A stretch of 64,000 nucleotides of DNA from Micromonospora vinacea (GTDB lineage: Bacteria > Actinomycetota > Actinomycetes > Mycobacteriales > Micromonosporaceae): the NCBI RefSeq assembly GCF_015751785.1, contig NZ_JADOTY010000001.1, positions 5,084,001-5,148,000 on the forward strand. The letters are read 5' to 3'. Numbering within the stretch: position 1 is the first letter of the stretch; every line of letters starts with the position of its first letter. The position numbers were made by a program, and so were the translations under genes. The notes beneath the pieces are model-generated. The model was not told the origin of the DNA. It did not search any database and saw only the letters and a list, made by a program, of their open reading frames with translations. Shown here piece after piece: positions 23,092 through 30,709 of this stretch.

Positions 23092-24105
23092 TCACTCACT
23101 GACTGGTTCGACGGTGACGGTTGGCGACAGCGCGCGCAGGAAGTCGGGCGCGTCGAACATCTCACCGGCGGAGGCGACGCCACTCGCCCTCGTCCGACCA
23201 TCGAGGATGCGCAGGGTCGCCTCCACTGCCAGCGGCGCGCTCACGGCGTAGATGTCCCGGCCACTGGCCACGACCCGGCGGCGCGTGTCGCCGCGACGCA
23301 CGACGACGTCGACGGTGAACGTCTGCGCTGACCGGCCCCGCTCGTCGACCGCGACCGGCACGGCCGCGGCGGCCAGGTCGGTGGCGGCGTCGACGGTCAT
23401 GTACGTGCGGACCTCGGGAATGGCCAGGTGCCGGGGGATGGTCACGACGTCGGCCATGGTGAACTCCCCGAGGACCGTGCGCCGACCCAGCGGCGCGGGG
23501 AAGTCCCAGTCCAGCCTCGGCAGATCCCGCTCCCCGGAGTGGTACTCCAACCGGCCGCCGGTGTAGCGGACCCGGCGGCCGGCGCGGCGCTCGCGGGAGA
23601 CGGCCCCCGCCGCGACCGTCCCGGCCGTCGGGTGCCAGCTGCTCAGTCCGTACGCGACGTGCGCCTCGTCGGCCGACGTCCAGTCGCCCATCGCCGTCGT
23701 CGCGAGCAGATCGCCGAGCCCACCGAAGAAGGCCATAGCCGGGACCACGGCGACACCGGCCGCGCGGGCACGCTCGGTGAAGTGTGCGAACGTGTCGAGG
23801 TTGGCCTCGATCTCGGCGGCCACGTCCACGTACGGGATCCCGGCGCGCAGCGCGGCCTCGATCACGCCGCTGGCGGTCGACGCGAACGGGCCGGCGCAGT
23901 TGATGACCGCGTCCACGCCGGTCAGCGCCACGTCGAGCGAGGCCGGATCGTCGGTCGACGCCACCCGGTAGGCGAGTCCGAACGCGTCCAGCCTGCGTGC
24001 GTCGCGGCCCACCGGCAGCGCATCGAACCCGCGCTCGCGCAACTCCGTCACCACGAACCGTCCGGTGTGCCCGTACGCCCCGAAAACCGCCACCCGGTAA
24101 CCCAT
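23092..24105 (-). CDS. Saccharopine dehydrogenase-like NAD(P)-binding protein
   Basis: 337 residues. The Rossmann motif is VAVFGAYGHTGRFVVTELRE (about 4-23); the next strand and ALTGVDAVINCAGPFASTAS (about 65-85) are typical of the saccharopine-dehydrogenase-like/trans-acting enoyl reductase group. AALRAGIPYVDVAAEI and AGVAVVPAMAFFGGLGDLLA follow. Start ATG at 24105 with AAGGGGG upstream. It diverges from a GlxA-type AraC regulator (start 24200) across 94 bases, so the regulator may control it. The substrate is not known. Confidence 0.8.
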   Translation of the reverse strand: MGYRVAVFGAYGHTGRFVVTELRERGFDALPVGRDARRLDAFGLAYRVASTDDPASLDVALTGVDAVINCAGPFASTASGVIEAALRAGIPYVDVAAEIEANLDTFAHFTERARAAGVAVVPAMAFFGGLGDLLATTAMGDWTSADEAHVAYGLSSWHPTAGTVAAGAVSRERRAGRRVRYTGGRLEYHSGERDLPRLDWDFPAPLGRRTVLGEFTMADVVTIPRHLAIPEVRTYMTVDAATDLAAAAVPVAVDERGRSAQTFTVDVVVRRGDTRRRVVASGRDIYAVSAPLAVEATLRILDGRTRASGVASAGEMFDAPDFLRALSPTVTVEPVSE

Positions 24106-24199
24106 CGCTGCCCCCTTGAAAGATCGACTGGGACCAGCCTCGCGCAGCGGTCGGCAACCGACCAGTGTCGGGAACGCCAACCCCCGTACAGTTTCGGAC

Positions 24200-25138
24200 A
24201 TGGCCCTTGTCGCGATCGCCGCCACCGACGGGATGCTGCACTTCGAGCTGGCCCTGGCGTGCGAGGTCTTCGCCCACGACCCCTCCGGCCTGGCCGACCC
24301 CTGGTACGACGTGGTGGTCTGCGGCCCCGGCCCGGTCCGGGTCGGCCGCTTCCTGGTGGCGCCCGACGACGGGTTGGACCGCCTGGCCCGTGCCGGCACC
24401 GTGATCGTCCCGTCGGTGGAGGACGTCGACGCGGACCTTCCCCCCAACCTGCTCGACGCCGTCCGCGCGGCCCACCGGGCGGGCGCCCGGATGGTCTCGC
24501 TGTGCACCGGCGCGTTCGTGCTGGCCGCCGCCGGAGTGCTCGACGGGCTGCGGGCCACCACGCACTGGGCCCACACCGAGGCGTTGGCCGCCCGCCATCC
24601 CCTGGTACGGGTCGACCCGGACGTGCTCTACGTCGACAACGGCACAGTGCTCGCCTCCGCCGGGAAGGCCGCCGCGCTCGACCTGTGCCTGCACCTGATC
24701 CGCCGCGACCACGGCTCGACCGTCGCCAACGCCGTCGCCCGCCGCCTGGTCGTGCCACCGCACCGCGCCGGTGGTCAGGCCCAGTACCTCACCACCCCGG
24801 TGCCTGCCCGTGACGACCACCCGCTGGCCACAGTGTTCCCCTGGGCGCTGGCCCGGCTGGACCGGCCGCTGACCGTCGAGGACCTGGCCCGGCAGGCGAA
24901 CATGAGCTCCCGCAACCTGGCCCGCCACTTCCGGTCGGCCACCGGCACGACCCCGCTGCTGTGGCTGTCGACGCAACGGGTCCGCCGCGCCCAGGAGTTG
25001 CTGGAGCAGACCGACGACAGCATCGACGCCATCGCCGAGGCCGCCGGCATGGGCACCGCCGCGACGCTGCGTCGACACTTCCACCGCACCGTCGGCGTGC
25101 CGCCGGACGCGTACCGGCGCACCTTCCGCAGTGCCTGA
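24200..25138 (+). CDS. GlxA-type regulator: DJ-1/PfpI domain plus AraC HTH
   Basis: 312 residues. The N-terminal DJ-1/PfpI-like amidase domain (about 1-180) has VAIAATDGMLHFELALACEV and GARMVSLCTGAFVLAAAG with the nucleophile-elbow Cys, then GLRATTHWAHTEAL. The C-terminal AraC domain (about 210-310) contains LTVEDLARQANMSSRNLARH, FRSATGTTPLLWLSTQRVRR and TAATLRRHFHRTVGVPPDAY, the two helix-turn-helix motifs. Start ATG at 24200 is supported by position just after the intergenic region. Members sense small molecules by the amidase-like pocket. The divergent dehydrogenase is the likely target. Confidence 0.88.
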   Translation: MALVAIAATDGMLHFELALACEVFAHDPSGLADPWYDVVVCGPGPVRVGRFLVAPDDGLDRLARAGTVIVPSVEDVDADLPPNLLDAVRAAHRAGARMVSLCTGAFVLAAAGVLDGLRATTHWAHTEALAARHPLVRVDPDVLYVDNGTVLASAGKAAALDLCLHLIRRDHGSTVANAVARRLVVPPHRAGGQAQYLTTPVPARDDHPLATVFPWALARLDRPLTVEDLARQANMSSRNLARHFRSATGTTPLLWLSTQRVRRAQELLEQTDDSIDAIAEAAGMGTAATLRRHFHRTVGVPPDAYRRTFRSA

Positions 25139-25146
25139 GCGCACGG

Positions 25147-25183
25147 CCTCCCCGGCAGCCCGAGGACGGGGCGGCCGGGGAGG
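25147..25183. terminator. 10-bp hairpin between convergent genes
   Basis: CCTCCCCGGC pairs exactly with GCCGGGGAGG across a 17-base loop, 8 bases after the AraC-type gene stop (25138) and 30 before the convergent SDR stop (25213). It probably terminates from both sides. Confidence 0.55.
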
Positions 25184-25212
25184 TCCCAGTCAGGCCAGCG
25201 AGGCTGACTCGC

Positions 25213-25959
25213 TCAGACGGCGGTGCGCCCACCGTCGGCGTCCAGGATCACGCCGGTGACGAACCGTGCCTCGTCGCTGACGAGGAACGCGATGACGGCG
25301 GCGATGTCCTCCGGGTCGGCGATGAAGCCCAGCGGGGCCTGGGCCGCGAGCTGTCCCAGGACCTCGCCCAGGGCTTCAGATCCCGGAGTGCGGGTCGGGC
25401 CGGGGCGCACGGAGTTCACCCGCACTCCCGCCGGGCCGAACTCGGCTGCCCAACTCTTGGTCAGCAGGTCCAGGGCGGCTTTGCTCGCGCCGTAGACCGA
25501 CAGGCCCGGAAGGGCGACTTCGGCGGCAAGGGTGGAGACGTTGACGATTGCTCCACCGCCTCGTGCCGCCATCGCGGGTGCAAGGTTCGCGACCAGATAG
25601 AACGGCGCCTTCAGGTTGGTGCCCAGTACCGCGTCGAAGGTCGACTCCTCGGTGCCCGCGGTTGGTCCACCGGCCCCGATCGCCGCGTTGTTGACGAGGA
25701 TGTCGAGGGTCCTGCCTGCGGACTCGGCGACCTGGGTGGCCTTGGCCGCGAGTTCCACCGCGGATTGCGCGTCGCGGAGATCGGCGGCGACGAAGTCGGC
25801 CTCGCCTCCCTCGGTGCGGATCTCCTCCACTACTTCCAGCCCTCGGTCGACGTTGCGGCCGGAGACGACGACGTGGACGCCCCTGCGGGCGAGCTTGAGT
25901 GCAGTGGCACGACCGATTCCGCTGGTCGAGCCGGTGATGAGGGCCGTTTTGGTTCCCAC
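25213..25959 (-). CDS. Classical short-chain dehydrogenase (FabG-like)
   Basis: 248 residues from GTG 25959, with AAGGAGATCCC upstream. It shows the classical motifs: ALITGSTSGIGRATALKLAR (about 6-25), LVNNAAIGAGG (about 88-98), NVSTLAAEVALPGLSVYGAS with Tyr and Lys of YGASK (about 152-156), NSVRPGPTRTPGS and FVTGVILDADGG at the end. Upstream lie two copies (25999-26017, 26025-26043) of the 19-bp palindrome that also flanks the TetR gene at 26873, so the SDR belongs to that regulator's regulon. Substrate unknown. Confidence 0.88.
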   Translation of the reverse strand: MGTKTALITGSTSGIGRATALKLARRGVHVVVSGRNVDRGLEVVEEIRTEGGEADFVAADLRDAQSAVELAAKATQVAESAGRTLDILVNNAAIGAGGPTAGTEESTFDAVLGTNLKAPFYLVANLAPAMAARGGGAIVNVSTLAAEVALPGLSVYGASKAALDLLTKSWAAEFGPAGVRVNSVRPGPTRTPGSEALGEVLGQLAAQAPLGFIADPEDIAAVIAFLVSDEARFVTGVILDADGGRTAV

Positions 25960-25998
25960 GGGATCTCCTTGCTGGGTGGTTTGGTACTTCCGAACCGG

Positions 25999-26043
25999 AT
26001 GCGTACAACGTACGTAACCATTGCATGCGTACGTTGTACGTGT
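25999..26043. promoter_or_regulatory. Two TetR operator copies upstream of the SDR gene
   Basis: ATGCGTACAACGTACGTAA (25999-26017) and ATGCGTACGTTGTACGTGT (26025-26043), spaced 26 bases centre to centre. Both are variants of ATACGTACGNCGTACGTAT, the palindrome found perfectly at 26809-26827. They lie 40-84 bases before the SDR start codon, in the promoter. Confidence 0.75.
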
Positions 26044-26118
26044 CGAGTGATGTCGGGCACGCCGCTGATGCGGCCGGTCGGGCAATGCGGCGGGCCCGAC
26101 GCGCGGAGTCCGTTCGCC

Positions 26119-26793
26119 TCAGAGCCGGTTCGCCAGGATGGTGGTGCCGCTGCCCGACAGGTGCGCGACGGCGTGGGGCCGACCGGCGAGGACGGAGATG
26201 ATGCTCTCGGCGGCGCCGACGACCTCGGGGGCCCCGGCCGATGAGCGCGACCAGCCCGTGTCGGTGGTGCGGAACGCGATGCCGCGGGCCCGTGCGACCG
26301 CGGGGATGAAGGGGTTGGGCACGCGTGTCTCGACGGTGAGGACCGCGTCGGCAACCGGTGGTGCCAAGACGCCGGACCTGCCAAGACTGAATGCGATATC
26401 GAGATGGTGAACGACGTGGTCGCCGAGCAGTAGCGGCGCCGGTAGCAGGCGTCCGATGCCCCGTGGGCGCGCCCGGAAGCGGTTGAACGCGTCGATCAGA
26501 TCCGGGGCGCTGGTTTGGCTGGCGTACTCACGGCTCAGGAGATCGTTCGAGGCGTCGAACGACCAACGCCGCCGTCGCATTGTCAGCAGCAGCCGGGACG
26601 GCGGCAGGTGTAGGCCGAGCACGAGGTGGGCGAGCACAACTTTGTTCGTCCAGCCCGCGCAGAGGCTGGGTAGCTCCCACTCTTCGTCGGTCAGGGTGCG
26701 GGCGAAGGCGACGAAGTCGTCATCCTGCTGACGAGCCAGGTCACGCCATCCCGCTCCGGTCTCTGTCAGACGCTGCGAGCTTCTGGTGATCAT
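26119..26793 (-). CDS. Mycothiol-dependent maleylpyruvate isomerase family enzyme
   Basis: 224 residues with the DinB-like N-terminal part of the mycothiol-dependent group: DDDFVAFARTLTDEEWELPS, LCAGWTNKVVLAHLVLGL with a metal-binding His, and LLLGDHVVHHLDIAFSLG with the second ligand pair (HxxxH) about residues 125-142. The C-terminal domain (about 150-224, VLAGRPHAVAHLSGSG) is the SCP2-like add-on usual in the family. Mycothiol dependence means an actinobacterial host. The ATG is preceded by GGAGGAGATTC. It diverges from the TetR gene and shares its operator region. The actual substrate is not evident. Confidence 0.78.
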   Translation of the reverse strand: MITRSSQRLTETGAGWRDLARQQDDDFVAFARTLTDEEWELPSLCAGWTNKVVLAHLVLGLHLPPSRLLLTMRRRRWSFDASNDLLSREYASQTSAPDLIDAFNRFRARPRGIGRLLPAPLLLGDHVVHHLDIAFSLGRSGVLAPPVADAVLTVETRVPNPFIPAVARARGIAFRTTDTGWSRSSAGAPEVVGAAESIISVLAGRPHAVAHLSGSGTTILANRL

Positions 26794-26808
26794 GAATCTC
26801 CTCCGGTC

Positions 26809-26857
26809 ATACGTACGTCGTACGTATAGTACCGTCGGATACGTACGCCGTACTCAT
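26809..26857. promoter_or_regulatory. Two TetR operators in divergent promoter
   Basis: ATACGTACGTCGTACGTAT (26809-26827) is a perfect 19-bp palindrome around one central base. ATACGTACGCCGTACTCAT (26839-26857) is a one-sided variant 30 bases further. Both sit between the mycothiol-enzyme start (26793) and the TetR start (26873). Confidence 0.8.
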
Positions 26858-26872
26858 CCGAGGAGAGCCAGC

Positions 26873-27526
26873 ATGAGAGCCCGTTTCACCCTCGCGGACA
26901 TCCAGCAGCACGCGCTGGTGATCGTCGACCGGGATGGCTTGGCCGGGCTCACCATGCGCTCCCTTGCGGCGTCCCTGAAAACAGGCGCCATGACCCTCTA
27001 CAACTACGTCGACAGCCGCGAAGCCCTCGAGGAACTCGTGGTCGACGCAGTCTCGTCCCGCGTCCAGATCCCGGAGCCAACCGACGATTGGCTGGCCGAC
27101 ACGCGTGCCGTGGCCACCGCCATGTGGAGGACCTTCCGCGCACACCCGGCGGTCATCCCGCTCATACTCACCCGCCGGACCTCCTCGCGGGCCAGCCTCG
27201 CTCCAGCCGAGGCGCTCGCGGCGGCCCTCGCCCGCGGAGGTCTGGACGGCGTCGACCTGTTCGTCGCGTTCCGCGCCGTCTCGGCGTTCGTTACGGGTAT
27301 CGCGCAGAACGAGTTGGCCGGCGCGCTCACCCGCGAGAAAGATCCCGCCGCCGCCGCCCGCCGTATCGAAGCGCTTGCGCAAGGTGCTCTACCGACCCTC
27401 GCCGAACTAGCGCCGGTCGGGGCTGTGTTCACAGGTCAGGAATTCGAGCGTGGACTCACGCTCATCCTCAACGGCATCACGCACACTCCCCGCCCGTTCA
27501 GCCCTCACGATCAGGCAGGTCGTTAG
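26873..27526 (+). CDS. TetR family regulator (TetR_C-type)
   Basis: 217 residues from ATG 26873, preceded by GAGGAGAGC. The N-terminus lacks the usual long arm: RARFTLADIQQHALVIVDRD, then LAGLTMRSLAASLKTGAMTL with YNYVDSREALEELVVDAV. This matches TetR-C-type regulators. The rest is the helical effector domain (AAMWRTFRAHPAVIPLILTRR, FERGLTLILNGI). An upstream in-frame ATG at 26786 would place translation across the operators and is less likely. Four copies of its presumed operator occur in this region. Confidence 0.85.
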   Translation: MRARFTLADIQQHALVIVDRDGLAGLTMRSLAASLKTGAMTLYNYVDSREALEELVVDAVSSRVQIPEPTDDWLADTRAVATAMWRTFRAHPAVIPLILTRRTSSRASLAPAEALAAALARGGLDGVDLFVAFRAVSAFVTGIAQNELAGALTREKDPAAAARRIEALAQGALPTLAELAPVGAVFTGQEFERGLTLILNGITHTPRPFSPHDQAGR

Positions 27527-27649
27527 CGTCGACCTCGTGGTGGGCGGGCGTCGTGGTGGGACGCCGAGGCGGGGTACGCGCGGAGGGCGTCGCTGGTCGA
27601 CGTCGGGCAGAATGCCAAACTTCTGCTCTGCACGGCGGTCGGGGGTCCG

Positions 27650-28186
27650 ATGGGCTACAGCTTCGAACACGTCGATCTGCCGGAACCCGCCGCGACCGCG
27701 CGCGCCCACGCCGAAGCGTGCATGGATCTGAACGGATCGTGCGGCAACTGGCCACAGTGCTACGAGGAATACTCGTCGCTCGCCGCCGCCTACCAGTTCG
27801 CTCTGAACATTGCCGGCATGGAGTTCTGTCGGGAACGCATGCGGTGGGCCGGCATGACCTACCAGGCAACGCCGCAGCCCTTTCCGGACTGGCCATTCGA
27901 CAGCTTCGACGACTGGCGCAACGATCAGCACCGACGTGACGCCTACAACGCGGCCGAACGGGCGGCAGCCGCGCAGACCAGCCCCGGAAAGGTGGGGATT
28001 CCCGAGTTCAAATTGACGAGCAACGGCCCCTGGGTGGTGGGCGAGACCGAGATCGAGCAGGCGTTGATTCTCTACGACGCGTCGCCGACGAGCCTGCGCG
28101 CCGAGTGGGAGACCGACGAGCTGTGGGTGTCCTGGCTCGACTGGCTGAGGGAGACGCGCGCCCACGGCGGCTTCACCGTCAGCTGA
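27650..28186 (+). CDS. Hypothetical soluble protein
   Basis: 178 residues from ATG 27650, behind GGGGG. It starts MGYSFEHVDLPEPAATARAH and has three cysteines early (EACMDLNGSCGNWPQCYEEY). The middle holds many aromatic and acidic residues (FPDWPFDSFDDWRNDQH) and the end is WETDELWVSWLDWLRETRAH. No signal peptide or membrane segment is visible. I do not recognise the family; the balanced codon use and length argue for a real gene. Confidence 0.55.
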   Translation: MGYSFEHVDLPEPAATARAHAEACMDLNGSCGNWPQCYEEYSSLAAAYQFALNIAGMEFCRERMRWAGMTYQATPQPFPDWPFDSFDDWRNDQHRRDAYNAAERAAAAQTSPGKVGIPEFKLTSNGPWVVGETEIEQALILYDASPTSLRAEWETDELWVSWLDWLRETRAHGGFTVS

Positions 28187-28194
28187 ACGTGCCG

Positions 28195-30246
28195 CTAACG
28201 CTGGTCGGGGCGGTGCCGGGCGAACGCGTCGCGCTTGCCCCAACGGCCGGGGACGTCCAGGAGCGCGATCTGCCCGAAGGTGGCGGGTAGCGCCGGGTCC
28301 ACGGCCAGGTGATCCTCGTGCGGGTTGATGCCGAGCATGGTGCGGATCAGCAGCATGCAGGCTCCACTGGACCACGCCTGCGGGCTGCCGGCGGTCGGAT
28401 ACCGGATCGGAAACCGGGTGGTGTCGCGGTCGAACCCGCCGAACGCCTCGGGTAGCCGGCCCTCGAAGTAGGTGGCGGCGGAGAGGATGCCCTCGGCGAT
28501 CCGGGCCGCCTCGTTGCCGAACCCGTACCGGCGCAGACCCCAGGCGATGAACGAGTTGTCGAACGGCCAGACCGTGCCGTTGTGGTAGCCGAGCGGGTTG
28601 TAGCGGCGCTGCCCCTCGGCGAACGTCCGCACCCCCCAACCCGAGAAGAGCGCCGGACCCATCAGGTGCTCGACCACCCGGGGTGCCCGCTCCGGTGGCA
28701 CGATGCCGCTCCACAACAGGTGCCCGATGTTTGACGACAGGCTGTCCACGGGAGTGCCGTCGTGGTCGAGCGCGAGCGCGTAGAAGCCGCGGTCCTCCAG
28801 CCAGAACTCCCGGTTGAACCGCTCGTACAGGGCAGCCGCCTCGCTCTCCAGCCGATCGGCGAAGGCGGGATCACCCCAGAAGGTACGGGCCAGCCGGGCT
28901 CCTCGGATCTTGGCGTCGTAGGCGTACCCCTGGGTTTCGCAGGTGGCCCTCGGGAAGCCCGGCAGCCGGCCGTCGGCGTAGGAGATGCTGTCCCAGGAGT
29001 CCTTCCAACACTGGTTGTCCAGGCCGGTGGCGCGGTTGCGTCGCTGGTACCAGATGTAGCCGGTGGAGTTCAGGTCCGCGTACAGGTCGATCCAGGCCAG
29101 CGCCGCGCGGACCTCCTGCTCCAACTCCATCACCAACGCGGTGTCGCCGCTCCACCGCTCGTACTCGTCGAGCAGCACCACGAACAGCGGTGAGGCGTCC
29201 ACGGTGCCGTAGTAGGGGGAGTGCGGCTGCTCCTCGAACGCGGCCGACTCCCCGTAGCGCAGCTCGTGCAGGATCCGACCCGGGTCCTCCTCCAACACGT
29301 CGTCGGTCCGAACCCCCTGCAACGACGCGAGGATCCGCAGGGTCGGTGGGGTCAGCGTCGGGGCGATCGGCAGGGTCTGCAAGCAGGTCAACAGACTGTC
29401 CCGGCCGAACAGGGTCATGAACCAGGGCAGCCCGGCGGCGGGCACGCTCGCGCCGCCGAGCGACAGCGGGGCGAAGCGCAGCGCCGCCAGGTCCACCAGG
29501 CTGCGGCGGTAGACCTGCTGAAGGCCGACGTTCTCGGTGTCCAGGGTCGGGGCCGCCGCGATCCAGGCCTGCACGCTCTCCGGCAGTGTGGAGTCGTCCG
29601 GCCGTTGGGCGCGCAGGGCGGCGCGCAGGTCGACGCCGTCCGGACGCAGCGCCAGCATGACGGCCTGCAACCGGGTCGACCACTGCCTCCCGGGGGGCAG
29701 CCGGACCGCGAACCGGAGGCCTCCGGGGTCGAACTCCGCCGGCTCACTCGCCGACACGACGACCTCACGTCGGTAGGTGTCGCGCCGGTAGCCCAGGCGC
29801 AACTCGTCCGGGCCGACGTGCGTGTAACGGGCGCCGGTCTTGTCACCGCTGTCGAACTTGATCTCGAAGATGTCGGCGAAGTCGGCCGCCACCTCCAGGC
29901 GCACGTCGAGCGTCATGTCCCGCTCGCCGTAGTTGAAGATCGTCAGCGACTCGGTGAGATCCGGGCCGATGCGCCGACGCCGAATGGCCGACACGTCGGC
30001 CTCCACGTAGTCCACCGCCGCGCCCGGCACCACGAAGAACGTGACCTCGAAGTACTGGCTGTCGTCCACCGACAGCGCGGTCATGCACTCGCCGTTGACG
30101 GTGAGCCGCCAGCGGGACAGGAAGCGCGTGTCGGCGGCGAAGAGACCGACCGGGGTGCTCGGGGAGGATTCCACGTCGCCACTGGCGTCGGACACCATGA
30201 AGGTGTTCCCGTCGATGCACGCCACGGTGCCCGCGATGTCCCTCAT
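28195..30246 (-). CDS. Glycogen debranching-like enzyme (amylo-alpha-1,6-glucosidase family)
   Basis: 683 residues. The N-terminal part (about 1-220) matches the glycogen-debranching-enzyme N-terminal domain: SSPSTPVGLFAADTRFLSRW and LTIFNYGERDMTLDVRLEVA. The C-terminal part is a (alpha/alpha)6 barrel: GLPWFMTLFGRDSLLTCLQT, ILHELRYGESAAFEEQPHSP, YYGTVDASPLFVVLLDEYER, GLDNQCWKDSWDSI and SNIGHLLWSGI. These match the MGLL-type bacterial amylo-alpha-1,6-glucosidase homologues. It may act on glycogen or trehalose-linked glucans. Its start lies 20 bases after the SCP2 gene stop, within a 17-bp tandem repeat. Confidence 0.85.
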   Translation of the reverse strand: MRDIAGTVACIDGNTFMVSDASGDVESSPSTPVGLFAADTRFLSRWRLTVNGECMTALSVDDSQYFEVTFFVVPGAAVDYVEADVSAIRRRRIGPDLTESLTIFNYGERDMTLDVRLEVAADFADIFEIKFDSGDKTGARYTHVGPDELRLGYRRDTYRREVVVSASEPAEFDPGGLRFAVRLPPGRQWSTRLQAVMLALRPDGVDLRAALRAQRPDDSTLPESVQAWIAAAPTLDTENVGLQQVYRRSLVDLAALRFAPLSLGGASVPAAGLPWFMTLFGRDSLLTCLQTLPIAPTLTPPTLRILASLQGVRTDDVLEEDPGRILHELRYGESAAFEEQPHSPYYGTVDASPLFVVLLDEYERWSGDTALVMELEQEVRAALAWIDLYADLNSTGYIWYQRRNRATGLDNQCWKDSWDSISYADGRLPGFPRATCETQGYAYDAKIRGARLARTFWGDPAFADRLESEAAALYERFNREFWLEDRGFYALALDHDGTPVDSLSSNIGHLLWSGIVPPERAPRVVEHLMGPALFSGWGVRTFAEGQRRYNPLGYHNGTVWPFDNSFIAWGLRRYGFGNEAARIAEGILSAATYFEGRLPEAFGGFDRDTTRFPIRYPTAGSPQAWSSGACMLLIRTMLGINPHEDHLAVDPALPATFGQIALLDVPGRWGKRDAFARHRPDQR

Positions 30247-30280
30247 CGGTCACGCCCCACTGTCGGTCACGCCCCACTGT
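30247..30280. repeat. 17-bp tandem duplication at gene junction
   Basis: CGGTCACGCCCCACTGT occurs twice in direct tandem (30247-30263 and 30264-30280). Read leftwards, the unit contains the TGA stop of the SCP2-like gene, so the copy duplicates the stop region and moves the next start codon 17 bases away. Confidence 0.85.
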
Positions 30281-30629
30281 CGGGGTCGTCGCGCTGAGGC
30301 GGCCCGGGCTCACGCGGGAACAGCCGCCCGATGCGCAGCGCCAGGGCGAGGTCACCGTCGACCATGATGTCGCCCCGGGTGATCGCCGCCAGCCCGTTCA
30401 CCTCGCCCCGCGCCATCGCCTCCGCTACCTGCGAAGACACCTGAATCACAGTGGTGGCGGGACCGCCGCTTCGGGTCACCCGCATCCGGCCATGGTCGAT
30501 GTCCAGCAGCCACTGCTCCAGGTGGCCACCGTCGCGGATGTCGAATCGCACGCTCCCACGGACCTTGCTGAACCGCGGATCCCGGCAAGCAACCGTCAAC
30601 CGCTCGAAGAAGGCGCTGGTCGCCGACAT
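30267..30629 (-). CDS. SCP2 sterol-binding-domain protein
   Basis: 120 residues. A small SCP2-like fold is indicated by VRGSVRFDIRDGGHLEQWLL, DIDHGRMRVTRSGGPATTVI, SSQVAEAMARGEVNGLAAIT and GDIMVDGDLALALRIGRLFP, with the lipid-type tunnel features of the family. The gene starts at ATG 30629 and is transcribed just ahead of the glycogen-debranching-like gene. The C-terminal tail (PGPPQRDDPDSGA) reads through the first copy of a 17-bp tandem repeat. Ligand unknown. Confidence 0.75.
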   Translation of the reverse strand: MSATSAFFERLTVACRDPRFSKVRGSVRFDIRDGGHLEQWLLDIDHGRMRVTRSGGPATTVIQVSSQVAEAMARGEVNGLAAITRGDIMVDGDLALALRIGRLFPREPGPPQRDDPDSGA

Positions 30630-30709
30630 CCCACCTCCTCGGGCGCTGGTAAGAGCGGATGCCGGCTACCCGGTGCGAGTCACTCCTAACGCCGGACGAT
30701 GCCCCCTGT

